Assembly: GCA_017431345.1 (NCBI GenBank)
Contig: JAFRLH010000083.1
Location: 1-64,000 of the forward strand
Source: Lachnospiraceae bacterium
GTDB lineage: Bacteria > Bacillota > Clostridia > Lachnospirales > Lachnospiraceae
Direction: 5' to 3'
DNA: 64,000 bases
The notes under the pieces are model-generated. The model was not told the DNA's origin, did not search any database, and saw only the letters and a program-made list of their open reading frames with translations. Shown here piece after piece: positions 8,706 through 18,300 of the stretch (position 1 is its first letter; each line of letters opens with the position of its first letter). Made by a program: the position numbers and the translations under genes.

Positions 8706-9143
8706 ATGTATAAAGATTCCACTACAGATCTTAACCACCGCCTTCTGGACGCTTCCGGAACAGCCTCCGCTGCCATCTCCGGGGAGGACGTCATGCGGTC
8801 CGGTCGTGAGCTCATTGATTTATGGCTGCATGATCATAAAGAAACGACCCCGGCGGACGTTGTGCGCTCCTGCCAGGGCTATCTTTCCAGATCATATATT
8901 TATGATATTCTGAGCGGAACAAAGACTGCTCCTTCCCGGGACGTGATCATCATGATCTGTCTGGCACTGAAAACGGATGTCAAGTCCGCGGATCGGATCC
9001 TGAAGGCATTCGGGCACAGGGATCTGTATCCCCGGGACCCCAGGGATCTGGAGGTGATCTCTTGCATGACCGGGGGGATCAATGAGATATCTGAGGTGAA
9101 TGACAGGCTTTCTGCAAAAGAGAACAGGCTGCTCGGCGAATGA
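8706..9143 (+). CDS. helix-turn-helix (lambda-repressor-like) protein
   Basis: A 145-residue protein with a central Cro/CI-like HTH. The stretch ELIDLWLHDHKETTPADVVR-SCQGYLSRSYIYDILSGTKTAPSRDVIIMICLAL (about 37-90) has the typical helix pattern and a YxYDILSG recognition segment; the rest is polar. The start has AAAGGAGC upstream. It is divergent from the membrane kinase. Similar short HTH proteins sit next to Hanks-type kinases in clostridial genomes (general knowledge, not checked), so it may be the kinase's partner or substrate as well as a repressor of the shared spacer. There is no ligand-binding domain. Confidence 0.68.
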   Translation: MYKDSTTDLNHRLLDASGTASAAISGEDVMRSGRELIDLWLHDHKETTPADVVRSCQGYLSRSYIYDILSGTKTAPSRDVIIMICLALKTDVKSADRILKAFGHRDLYPRDPRDLEVISCMTGGINEISEVNDRLSAKENRLLGE

Positions 9144-9155
9144 CCGGGCAGCCTG
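9125..9155. terminator. hairpin at convergent gene ends
   Basis: CAGGCTGC at 9125-9132 pairs with GCAGCCTG at 9148-9155, overlapping the HTH stop codon and facing the end of the ROK gene. No long T-run follows, so its efficiency is uncertain. Confidence 0.45.
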
Positions 9156-9184
9156 AAACTTATCACAAATCATTCCGTTCCCGT

Positions 9185-10144
9185 TCAAAGTCCCTTGATC
9201 AGCGCCAGATCTCCGTAAAGGATCGAGTCATCCCCGAGTTCGGCGATCCTGATGTCCACTGTCGAACGTATGGCGGGCATGCAGTAACGGTCCACCTCTT
9301 TAAGCACCTTTTCCAGGAAAATCCCGCCCACGGCCTCGATCACTCCGCCGCCGTAGAGCACCAGGTCCGGAGAAAAGGTGTTGATCATGTTGCCGGTGGC
9401 AATGGCCAGATAATGGCAGGCACGATCCACCGCCTCGACAGCAACGGCATCGTTCGCGGCAAGAGCCTTTTTCAGCTTCTTGGAGCGGAATACACCATCC
9501 TGCACAGCCTCCGCCATCATGGTCTTGCGGCCGCGGGAAACCTGCTGACGAATATAGGCTGTCATGCCCTGTTTGCTGGAGAAAGCCTCCAGGCAGCCGC
9601 GCTGACCGCAGTTGCAGAGCGGACCTTCCGGATCTAGGATCATATGACCGTATTCCGCGCCCTTGAACTGATGGCCGGTATAGAGCGCGCCGCCCAGGAT
9701 CAGGCCGCCGCCCATGCCGGTACCCACGAAAAAGCCGACGACATTACGGTATCCTCTCGCGGCGCCGAACTTGTACTCGCCCAGCACGCCGAGATTCACG
9801 TCATTGCCCACATAGAAGGGGACGCCGAATTTCCGGCTCATGGCTCCGGCCAGGTCATAATTGCGCCAGGGGAGGTTGGGTGTGAAAAGCACTATGCCCG
9901 TGTCCTGGTCAATGACGCCGGGAGCACAGGAAGCGATGGCATTAAGACTGCCCCGGTCGATGCCGGATGCGGTGATCATCTCCTCGACAACGTCAATAAT
10001 GACCTTCTCCACATCGGCGGATCCTTCGCCGCTGCTCTTTGAGCGTTTTTTCAGGCGGTAGATGATCTCATCTTTCTCGTTGAAGACCGCGCCGAGTACC
10101 TTGGTTCCTCCCACGTCGAGGCAGATATTAAAGCTTTCACTCAT
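9185..10144 (-). CDS. ROK-family sugar kinase (glucokinase-like)
   Basis: A 319-residue ROK kinase that phosphorylates glucose or a related hexose. The phosphate-binding DVGGTK is at residues 10-15, the catalytic Asp lies in GNDVNLG, followed by GTGMGGGLI. The structural zinc site is intact: GHM followed by CNCGQRGCLEAF. The start has AGGAGG eight bases upstream. It is the last gene of a minus-strand row of three polyphosphate enzymes, 14 bp after ppk1. ROK proteins include both ATP- and polyphosphate-dependent glucokinases. The Cys-rich zinc motif is that of ordinary ROK kinases, which argues for ATP, while the neighbourhood argues for a polyP link. Donor and exact sugar are unproven. Confidence 0.88.
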   Translation of the reverse strand: MSESFNICLDVGGTKVLGAVFNEKDEIIYRLKKRSKSSGEGSADVEKVIIDVVEEMITASGIDRGSLNAIASCAPGVIDQDTGIVLFTPNLPWRNYDLAGAMSRKFGVPFYVGNDVNLGVLGEYKFGAARGYRNVVGFFVGTGMGGGLILGGALYTGHQFKGAEYGHMILDPEGPLCNCGQRGCLEAFSSKQGMTAYIRQQVSRGRKTMMAEAVQDGVFRSKKLKKALAANDAVAVEAVDRACHYLAIATGNMINTFSPDLVLYGGGVIEAVGGIFLEKVLKEVDRYCMPAIRSTVDIRIAELGDDSILYGDLALIKGL

Positions 10145-10158
10145 ACCGGAGTCCTCCT

Positions 10159-12330
10159 TTAATCAATGTTGAAAACACGTTTTATCCAACTGCGGAAGCC
10201 GGATTCGGGCGGGCCCGATGAGACGGCGGCTTCCCTGCTCCCGACTTTTTCAATCTCAGGAACCGGTTCATTCAGTGAGACCCGGAAGGTACTGAAATAA
10301 TGATAGAGCGCCTCCTGCGAGGACGTGCCGGCGCCTCCCTCGTCCCGTACATAGCTGCCATCCGGGAGCATGCGGCGGGACTTCTCCCGATCCTCCCTCA
10401 GCGCATTGATGATGCGGTTGAGCTGTTCGCGTGTGTCGGGTGTGACCGCTTCAATGAAGGCTTCCACCCGCCGTTCCAGATTGCGGTTGAGCAGGTCGCC
10501 GGAACCAAGGAAGATCCTCTGCTCCCCGCCTTCGCCAAAACTGTAGATGCGTGAATGTTCCAGCCAGCGGCCCACTACGCTCTGCACTGTGATATTCTCG
10601 GTCTTGCCGGGCACACCGGGGCGCAGGGAGCAGATTCCGCGAATGAAAAGTTCTACCTTTACCCCTGCCTGAGAGCATTCGATCAGCTTTTCCATTATCT
10701 CCAGGTTATTCATGGCGTTCACTTTGATGGCGACGCGGCCCGCCTCCCCTTTGGCGATCTCCCGGTCCAGCAGCTCCATTACACGGCTCTTGAAGCTGTA
10801 CGGTGCGATCCAGAGGCTCTTTGCTGCGGGCGGAATCTCTCCATCAAGCAGTGCCGCAAAAGCCGTTTCGGCGTCCTGGCCTGCCTCCTCCCGCGCAGTT
10901 ATAAGGGAGAGATCGGTATATTGTTCGCCGGTAACCTCGTTGTAGTTGCCGGTGCCTACCTGGGTGATGCGGACTATGTTTCCGCCGTGTTGGCGGGTGA
11001 TGACGCAGAGTTTGCTGTGCACTTTGTAATCGGGCAAGCCATAGATCACACGGCAGCCCGCGTCTTCAAGCATCTCGGAATAGTCGATGTTGTTCTGTTC
11101 GTCAAACCGGGCACGCAGCTCCAGCAGGCAGAGCACGTCCTTGCCCCTGTCGGCGGCGTAAGCCAGCGCAGCCGCGACCTTGCTGCTGCCGGACATACGG
11201 TAGAGCGTGATCTTGATGGAAAGCACCTCCGGATCGTCCGCCGCCTCATAGATAAGGTCGACGAACGGCATCATACTCTGGAAGGGGAAGCTCAGCAAAA
11301 GGTCGTGCCGGTCGATATAGGAGAAGAACTCTCCTTTTTTCAGCCCGATATCTCTTGCAGGGCGGCGTTCCTCATAACGGAAACGAGCAGGTCCGCCGAT
11401 GCAGGAGCGGAAGGACAGATCGAAAGGCACGCTTTGCGTAAAGACTCGGTTCTCCGGCACACGCAGCTTTTTCATCAGAACGGCGCGGGCCTGATCGGTC
11501 AGCTTTCCGTAAAGACGCACCCGTACGGGCATCTCCCGCTGGCGCTTGGTGAGCATGGTGGAGACATTGTCCCGCAGATCCTCGTCCGTATGTTTGGCTG
11601 CGTTGGACAGGAACACATCTGCGTTCCGCGTGACCTCCATGACGGCAGACTGCAGGATCGTCACCTTTTTCAGCAGCAGCGGCAGGAAATGCCGCACCAG
11701 CTGGGCGGTCAGCACGATCTTCTGGCAGCCGTCGATCTCAAAGCTCAGATAACCGGGAACACGGTGCAGCGGGATGATGCAGAGCTTCTGCTCCGTGCCA
11801 TAGTCCAGGAAAGCAATGATATTCGACTCCCCGCTCCACAAAAAGGGCAGGGCTTTATCATAGTCAATGATCCTGGGATCGAGCATTTTGCGGATATCGC
11901 GGAAGAGTTTTTTGCTCATCAGCTCGTCCACCTTGCTGATCTTCTTAAAGTCCAGCACATCCACCTTATTGGCGCGCAGCTCTTCATGGATGGTCTTCCA
12001 GATGCTCTCCATAAGGGTCTGCTGCTCGCGCGTGATGCGCAGCACTTCATTGATCTGTGCCTCCGGCAGCAGACCGGAGAGCGGATCCTTCTTGTTCGGC
12101 GTCAGCATGGCGCGATGGGTCAGGATGCCGATGCGCACGCGGTAGAATTCCTCCAGATTGGACTGGTAGATCATCAGGAATTTCAGCCGTTCCAGAAGGG
12201 GCACCGCCGGATCGGCTGCCTCCTGCAGCACACGCAGATTGAATGCCAGCCAGCTCAGCTCACGGTTGATGTATATGCTCTCAGGCATGTCCTGACTGAG
12301 GCTTTTACTTTTCTTTTCTTTGCCTGCCAT
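10159..12330 (-). CDS. ppk1: polyphosphate kinase 1
   Basis: Makes inorganic polyphosphate reversibly from ATP. The 723 residues cover the full PPK1 architecture: N domain (YINRELSWLAFNLRVL from 20), head domain, and two phospholipase-D-like C domains. The autophosphorylated His is His438 in YKVHSKLCVITR, and the second essential His is His592 in LEHSRIYSFG, close to E. coli numbering (435 and 592). NLEEFYRVRIG near 58-68 is also typical. The start has AGGAAAGAG upstream. It lies between the two-domain phosphotransferase (16 bp upstream) and the ROK kinase. The C-terminus has an extra polar tail of about 60 residues. Confidence 0.96.
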   Translation of the reverse strand: MAGKEKKSKSLSQDMPESIYINRELSWLAFNLRVLQEAADPAVPLLERLKFLMIYQSNLEEFYRVRIGILTHRAMLTPNKKDPLSGLLPEAQINEVLRITREQQTLMESIWKTIHEELRANKVDVLDFKKISKVDELMSKKLFRDIRKMLDPRIIDYDKALPFLWSGESNIIAFLDYGTEQKLCIIPLHRVPGYLSFEIDGCQKIVLTAQLVRHFLPLLLKKVTILQSAVMEVTRNADVFLSNAAKHTDEDLRDNVSTMLTKRQREMPVRVRLYGKLTDQARAVLMKKLRVPENRVFTQSVPFDLSFRSCIGGPARFRYEERRPARDIGLKKGEFFSYIDRHDLLLSFPFQSMMPFVDLIYEAADDPEVLSIKITLYRMSGSSKVAAALAYAADRGKDVLCLLELRARFDEQNNIDYSEMLEDAGCRVIYGLPDYKVHSKLCVITRQHGGNIVRITQVGTGNYNEVTGEQYTDLSLITAREEAGQDAETAFAALLDGEIPPAAKSLWIAPYSFKSRVMELLDREIAKGEAGRVAIKVNAMNNLEIMEKLIECSQAGVKVELFIRGICSLRPGVPGKTENITVQSVVGRWLEHSRIYSFGEGGEQRIFLGSGDLLNRNLERRVEAFIEAVTPDTREQLNRIINALREDREKSRRMLPDGSYVRDEGGAGTSSQEALYHYFSTFRVSLNEPVPEIEKVGSREAAVSSGPPESGFRSWIKRVFNID

Positions 12331-12346
12331 AACGGTCTCTTTCCTG

Positions 12347-13822
12347 TTACAGTCTGGAATCGATGGCTTTCTCGAGCGCGTCGATCACGATCTTCAGGGT
12401 CTTAATGCGGGCAAACTTTTTGTCATTGGATTCAATAATGAACCAGGGGGCATTCTCCGTGCTGGTCTTCTGCAGCATCTCGTTGACGGCCTCCTCGTAG
12501 AGCGGCCATTTCTCACGGTTGCGCCAGTCCTCTTCGGTCAGTTTCCACTGCTTTTCGGGTGTGTTCTGCCGGTCATTGAAGCGCGCGAGCTGGGTATCCT
12601 GGTCGATATGGATCCAGAACTTCAGCACCACGGCGCCCCAGTCGGTAAGATGGCGCTCAAACTCGTTGATCTCGTTATAGGCGCGCTTCCAGTCATCCTC
12701 CGAGCAGAACCCCTCCAGACGTTCCACCATGACGCGTCCATACCAGGTGCGGTCGAAAATACAGATATGGCCTGTACGCGGCAGCCGCGTCCAGAAGCGC
12801 CAGAGGTACTGTCTCGCCAGCTCATGCGGCTCGGGCGAGGCGATCGGTTTCACATCAAAGCCGCGCGGATCCAGCGGTCGGGCGATCCGACGGATGTTTC
12901 CGCCTTTGCCGGCAGCATCCCATCCTTCATAGCAGAGGATGACCGGAATCTTCTTGCGATAGATGATATTGTGCAGCTGACCCAGGCGTTTCTGCAGCTC
13001 TTTAAGCTGTTCGCGGTATTCCTCGTCGGTCAGCGCCGGTGACAGATCCACCTCAGCAAGCTTCGGCATCTTCAGCAGCGGGAAATCCTTTTCAAAAGGC
13101 TTGCCCACAAAACGGCCCTTCTCCAGCGCCTTGTCGATCATGCCGGTCAGGAGGCTCAGCGCCTCGCAGGCCGCAGCAGTCTTCTTGCTGCCGTCCATCA
13201 CATGCCAGGGGATCCGTTTCCCGGTCTTTTCCATGAAAGATTCGTAGGTCTCGCGGAAAAGCCCATACTCCCGATGCTGCCACAGATCCTCGGCTGAGAC
13301 GCGCCACTCCGTTTCGAAATTCTCTCTTAATCTGCGGATGCGCTTTTTCTGCTCCCCCTGCTCGATATCGATGAAAAGCTTGAGGATCAGATAGCCGCCG
13401 TCACGCAGCTGACGTTCAAATTCGTTGACCGTACGGACACGTTTCTTATATTCCTCTTTGCTGATTTCCCGCCGCATCAGCTTTCGTACGCAGTCCTCCA
13501 TCCATCCGGTATCATAGATCATGATCTTGCCTTTTTCGGGGACAGCCCAGGCATAGGGGTAGAGGAAAGGATAACGTGACCGGGCTTCCGGGTCGATCCT
13601 GTGCGTTGTCACGTTGTAAAAGCGCGGATCAAGTTCACTGATGATCTCTTTGATCAGGGTCCCTTTGCCGGCGGCAGCCCAGCCTTCCACCAGCACGATG
13701 ACCGGCAGGCCTGCAGCGCGGATCTCCTGCTGCTGCGCCATCAGTTTCCCGCGCAGCGCCTTCAGTTCGGCTTTCCGACGGGATTTTTCTCCCTGTCTGG
13801 TCTCTTTCTCTTCCTTTGACAT
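12347..13822 (-). CDS. pap: polyphosphate:AMP phosphotransferase (two-domain PPK2)
   Basis: A 491-residue class II PPK2 protein with two tandem P-loop domains, which transfers phosphate from polyphosphate to AMP giving ADP. Walker A sites are GWAAAGKGT in the first domain and GWDAAGKGG in the second; the second domain also has the lid/Walker B style FDRTWYGRVMVERLEGF. In known enzymes only the C-terminal domain is catalytic, although here both loops look intact. The start is taken at the ATG with GGGAGG six bases upstream, six codons inside the longest frame. It is sandwiched between ppk1 and the single-domain PPK2, 41 bp after the latter. Confidence 0.93.
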   Translation of the reverse strand: MSKEEKETRQGEKSRRKAELKALRGKLMAQQQEIRAAGLPVIVLVEGWAAAGKGTLIKEIISELDPRFYNVTTHRIDPEARSRYPFLYPYAWAVPEKGKIMIYDTGWMEDCVRKLMRREISKEEYKKRVRTVNEFERQLRDGGYLILKLFIDIEQGEQKKRIRRLRENFETEWRVSAEDLWQHREYGLFRETYESFMEKTGKRIPWHVMDGSKKTAAACEALSLLTGMIDKALEKGRFVGKPFEKDFPLLKMPKLAEVDLSPALTDEEYREQLKELQKRLGQLHNIIYRKKIPVILCYEGWDAAGKGGNIRRIARPLDPRGFDVKPIASPEPHELARQYLWRFWTRLPRTGHICIFDRTWYGRVMVERLEGFCSEDDWKRAYNEINEFERHLTDWGAVVLKFWIHIDQDTQLARFNDRQNTPEKQWKLTEEDWRNREKWPLYEEAVNEMLQKTSTENAPWFIIESNDKKFARIKTLKIVIDALEKAIDSRL

Positions 13823-13863
13823 ACGAATCCTCCCATGCATGAATGTTTTAAAGAACTGCTTTT

Positions 13864-14946
13864 TTAATCCGCTTCCGCAGCGGCATAATCATCCATTTCT
13901 GCTTCAACTGCTTCGGCAGCCTCCGCTTCCACGACTTCGGCAGTCTCCGCTTCCGCGGCGGCATATTCCGCCTCAGCCTTTTTCAGCGCTTTTTTCTTTT
14001 TTTTGTCTTTCTTTTTCTTGTCTTTCTTCTTATCTTTCTTCTTGTCTTTTTTCTTCTTTTCCGGCTTCGGAGAATAGTCTTCCGGAAGCTCCTTCAGCAG
14101 CTCTTCCCTGTACTTTGCAAAAGTGGCCAGTCTTTCCTCTGTCACTTCAGGGTACTGCGGATCCATATCCTTCAGTGTCGCAAGGATGATCTCAGAAACG
14201 ACATAGCGCATATACCACTTGTGATCGGCCGGAACGACATACCACGGGCAATGCTCTGTCGAGGTCGCATTGATCGCGCTCTCAAACGCTTCCTGATAAG
14301 CATCCCAATAGGCGCGCTCTTCATAATCTCCGCCGCTGAATTTCCAGTTCTTCTCCGGTTCCTCGATGCGGGACAGGAATCGTTTGGCCTGCTCATCCTT
14401 TGATACATTCAGGAAGATCTTCACGGTGCGGATATTGTTTCTGTACAGATATTCTTCAAAATGCACAATGTCCTTATACCGGTGCTCGATGACTTTGTCC
14501 AGATCGATCCTGCGGGCGTTAGCCTGGGAGCGGTACAGTTCCTTCACCTTGCCGATGAGGACATCTTCATACTGGGAGCGGTTGAATATCGCGATTTCCC
14601 CTTTAGCCGGTACCTGAAGAGCAATCCGCCGAAGGAAATCATGGGCCAGCTCGTCGGAGGTGGGCGCCTTGAAAGCGGCTTCATGTACGCCGTGCGGGGA
14701 AAGACATGTCAGGACCGCGCGGATCGTCCCGTCTTTTCCGGCTGCATCCATTGCCTGAAAAAGGAAGATGACGCCTTCTTTCTTTTCGGCATACAGCTTC
14801 GCCTGCAATTCGTCGATCAGTTCATTGTTCTCTGCCATTTTCGATTCCGCATCCTCGCGGTCGCTGCAGAGGCTGGTCTCGTCCGTAGAACATTTGGAGA
14901 TCTTAAAAGGCTGGGAACCATCATAACAGTATTTTTTGAATGACAT
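13864..14946 (-). CDS. ppk2: PPK2 polyphosphate:nucleotide phosphotransferase with poly-Lys tail
   Basis: A 360-residue protein. Residues 1-290 are a single PPK2 domain with Walker A FQAMDAAGKDGT (63-74), FNRSQYEDVL (121-130) and HRYKDIVHFEEYL. Its length and CLSPHGV-FKAPTSDELAHDFL pattern fit class I or III enzymes, which phosphorylate ADP or AMP from polyphosphate. Residues 297-323 are 21 Lys in 27 positions broken by Asp (KKKKDKKKDKKKDKKKK), followed by an Ala/Glu/Val-rich acidic end (324-360). The tail is unusual and could bind polyphosphate or carry lysine polyphosphorylation. It is the first gene of the minus-strand polyP block, and is preceded by a 448-bp spacer that should contain the promoter. 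Confidence 0.9.
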   Translation of the reverse strand: MSFKKYCYDGSQPFKISKCSTDETSLCSDREDAESKMAENNELIDELQAKLYAEKKEGVIFLFQAMDAAGKDGTIRAVLTCLSPHGVHEAAFKAPTSDELAHDFLRRIALQVPAKGEIAIFNRSQYEDVLIGKVKELYRSQANARRIDLDKVIEHRYKDIVHFEEYLYRNNIRTVKIFLNVSKDEQAKRFLSRIEEPEKNWKFSGGDYEERAYWDAYQEAFESAINATSTEHCPWYVVPADHKWYMRYVVSEIILATLKDMDPQYPEVTEERLATFAKYREELLKELPEDYSPKPEKKKKDKKKDKKKDKKKKDKKKKKALKKAEAEYAAAEAETAEVVEAEAAEAVEAEMDDYAAAEAD

Positions 14947-15236
14947 CTTTCTTACCTCGCAATTTCACATATCTATGGAATATGGTGAATATTTACTGTG
15001 TACCATCTGATTATGTGCGATATGATCCCATATGTCAAGTAAGAGAAATCACTTAAAGCCCTGTAAACCAACACAATACAAATTGATCAAAACACAGAAA
15101 GAAAAAGAACTTTTGACAAAGTGCAGAACCCACGAGTCTATGTGCATTCTGCGTTTTTTGCAGACAAAAAGAGCCGGCCGCATTACGCAGCCAGCTCTGT
15201 TGCATGCTCAGGCCGCAAGGCCTTAAATCTATCTCA
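14947..15236. other. spacer upstream of ppk2 and downstream of purL
   Basis: About 290 bp before the L9-like stretch. It holds the purL-side terminator hairpin (15169-15199) and AT-rich DNA that should contain the minus-strand promoter of the polyphosphate block. No gene with a credible start was found. Confidence 0.5.
15168..15200 (-). terminator. intrinsic terminator downstream of purL
   Basis: On the minus strand AGAGCTGGC and GCCGGCTCT form a stem around a short loop, followed by TTTTTGTC. It ends purL transcription beyond the L9-like remnant. Confidence 0.7.
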
Positions 15237-15394
15237 TTACTTTACTAATGCCTTCATTTTGGCGGCAGCATGGACGGCAGCATTCACCTGAAAATCATGC
15301 GTGCCGGTTGTCCTGATTTCTCCATTCAGCACAATTTTCTTTTCAGGCTGCGGGTTATACGCAATCAAATGCTGCCTTACCAGTTCTTCGCGGC
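15237..15394 (-). pseudogene. possible remnant of ribosomal protein L9 C-terminal domain
   Basis: Directly after the purL stop, a second frame on the same strand stays open to a TAA at 15237-15239. Its last 32 residues (KIVLNGEIRTTGTHDFQV then AAVHAAAKMKALVK) line up without gaps with the bL9 C-terminal pattern (I-x-L-x-x-x-I-K/R-T-x-G-x-x-x-V/F-x-V ending A-K-L-K-V-x-V). No in-frame ATG with a ribosome site exists, and the frame runs into the purL coding region. I infer a decayed 3' piece of an rplI copy; chance resemblance is not excluded. Confidence 0.35.
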
Positions 15395-18300
15395 TTATTT
15401 GCTGAAGTATTCCACGCCGCTCTCGAACAGCAGCATCGTCTGGTTTCCATAGATGTTCTTCTGCAGTCCGGGCGTATATCTCTCATTGTGCAGCATCTTT
15501 CCGAGGCATCTTCCGTCCGCGCTGGTGATACCTTCCACCGCCATCATCGAGCCGTTCGGGTTCCAGGCTTCATCCATGCTCACATTGCCTTCAGGATCAC
15601 AGTACTGCGTTGCCACCTGCCCGTTCTCGAACAGCTTCTTCAGCCACTCTTCGCTTGCGACAAAACGTCCTTCCCCGTGGGAAGCCGGATTTGTATACAC
15701 GCCGCCAAGCTCCGCTTTTCTGAGCCAGGGGCTCTTGTTGCTGACGACTTTGACATAATCCATGCGCGAAATGTGTCTGCCGATCGTGTTGAAGGTAAGC
15801 GTCGGCGAATCGCCCTGCTGAGGCACGATCTTTCCTTCCGGCACAAGGCCAAGCTTGATCAGCGCCTGGAAGCCGTTGCAGATGCCGAGTGCCAGTCCGT
15901 CTCTTTCATTCAGAAGCTTCTCAACTTCTTCCTTAATCTTTTCGTTCCGGAAAGCTGTCGCGAAGAACTTCGCGGAGCCGTCCGGCTCATCACCTGCAGA
16001 GAATCCGCCGGGGAAGAAGATCATCTGTGCCTGTGAGATCGCCTTGCTGAACGCCTCTACGGAATCCCTGATATCCTCTGCTGTCAGATTCTTCATGACA
16101 AGGACATTTGCTTTTGCTCCTGCATCCGTAAGGGCTCTTGCGGAATCCATCTCGCAGTTCGTTCCCGGAAATGCGGGGATGAATACGGTCGGTACAGCCA
16201 GCTTATGCTCACAGATATAGATCTCCTTTGCATCAAAAAGCTTGCTCTCCACAGGATCCTTCTGGTCTCCAACATGGGAAGGGAACACCTTCTCCAGCGG
16301 AGCGCTCCAGAGCGCAATGGCTTCCTCCATATCGATCGCGGCATCCCTGTAGCACAAGCAGGCGTCTTCTGTCACTTCACCGATCACAGTACCGGGTGTG
16401 CCAAGTTCTCTCACCTTATCTGCCGGCACTTCCGCCAGGATATTGCCCCAGCCGGGTCCGAAGAATTTCTCTTCCGGGAAGTCTGCATCGATCTTCACGC
16501 CGAGCTTGTTTCCGAACGCCATCTTCGCGGCTGCTTCGGACACGCCCATTCTCTCCAGTGCATAAGCGGAAATGATATTTCCGTTCTTTATGTCCTCAAA
16601 GATCTTTCTGTACAGGTCTTTCGCGGCTTCAAAATCAGGCAGATCCTTCTCATCATGAGGGACGGCAAAGAGGACCAGTTTGCTGCCGGCTGCTTTCAGT
16701 TCGGTGGAAATGATGGTCTTCTCCGAAGCTACATCCACCGCGAACGATACCAGCGTAGGCGGAACATCGATCTCATTGAACGATCCGGACATGGAATCCT
16801 TTCCGCCGATCGACCCGATCTCAAGAGCACTCTGTGCCTTATAGGCACCGAGCAGAGCTGAGAAAGGCTCGCCCCAGCGTTTGGGATCCTTGCCGAGCTT
16901 CCGGAAGAACTCCTGGAATGTGAAATGCAGCTTATCCATCTCACCGCCGGCAGCCACGATCTTCGCAACGGATGTCAGCACTGCGTACTGGGCACCGTGA
17001 TAAGGGCTCCAGCTTGACAGATACGGATCAAAGCCGTAGCTCATCATTGTGACCGCGTCGCATTTTCCTTCGGGAACGGGAACTCTCGCGACCATCGTCT
17101 GGATCTCGGAGAGCTGGTGTTTTCCGCCGTAAGGCATGAGCACCGTATTCGCACCGACTGTGGAGTCGAACATTTCTACAAGGCCTTTCTGGGAGGCGAC
17201 ATTCAGATCCGACAGCACGTTCTTCCATGCTGCCGCAGTATCTTCCGCCTTATAATCCTTCCTGAAGAGAGATCCGGAAAGGGAGGGGGATGTTACCGCA
17301 AGCTTTGTTTCCTGATGGGCGCCGTTCGTATTCAGGAAATCCCTGCTGATGTCCACAATGATCTTGTCTCTCCAGTGCATGACAAGACGTTTTTCCTCGG
17401 TCACCTCAGCAACGACAGTCGCTTCCAGGTTCTCCTCATGGATATAGCCCATGATCTCATTCAGGTCCTCGGGATCGATGACGACCGCCATACGCTCCTG
17501 GGATTCGGAGATCGCAAGCTCCGTGCCGTCCAGTCCGGCGTATTTCTTGGGGACCATATTCAGATCGATGAACAGACCGTCCGCAAGTTCGCCGATCGCA
17601 ACGGAAACACCGCCGGCGCCGAAGTCATTGCACTTTCGGATCAGCTTTGTGACTTCCGGACGGCGGAACAGTCTCTGGATCTTTCTTTCTGTGGGCGCAT
17701 TACCCTTCTGGACTTCAGCACCGCAGGTGTGGATCGACTCGGTATTATGGGATTTGGAGGAACCGGTCGCGCCGCCGATGCCGTCTCGTCCGGTACGTCC
17801 GCCGATCAGCAGGATGATATCACCCGGATCGGACGTCTCACGCATAACGTTGCTGCGCTTTGCTGCGCCCATGACCGCACCGAGTTCCATTCTCTTTGCG
17901 ACGTAGTCAGGATGATAGATCTCTTTGACATAACCTGTCGCAAGTCCGATCTGGTTTCCGTAGGAACTGTATCCTCTTGCCGCTTCGGTGCAGAGCTTTC
18001 TCTGCGGAAGCTTTCCTTCAAGTGTCTCTGATACAGGCTTTGTGGGATCTCCTGCACCGGTAATGCGCATTGCCTGATAGACATACGTTCTTCCCGAAAG
18101 CGGATCCCTGATGGCGCCGCCAAGGCAGGTCGCAGCTCCGCCGAAAGGCTCGATCTCTGTCGGGTGATTGTGCGTTTCGTTCTTGAAGTTGATCAGCCAT
18201 TCTTCGGTCTGTCCGTTCACTTCCAGCGGGACAACGATCGAGCAGGCGTTGATCTCATCTGTCTCTTCCTGATCTGTCAGCTTGCCGTCGGCTTTCAGCT

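Noticed and set aside
9861-12405. long plus-strand frames opposite ppk1
   Set aside because: They are antisense shadows of GC-rich coding DNA with no family signal.
13900-14060. CRISPR-like or simple sequence repeat in the polypurine stretch
   Set aside because: It is the in-frame Lys/Asp codon run of ppk2, not an array; no regular repeat/spacer pattern.
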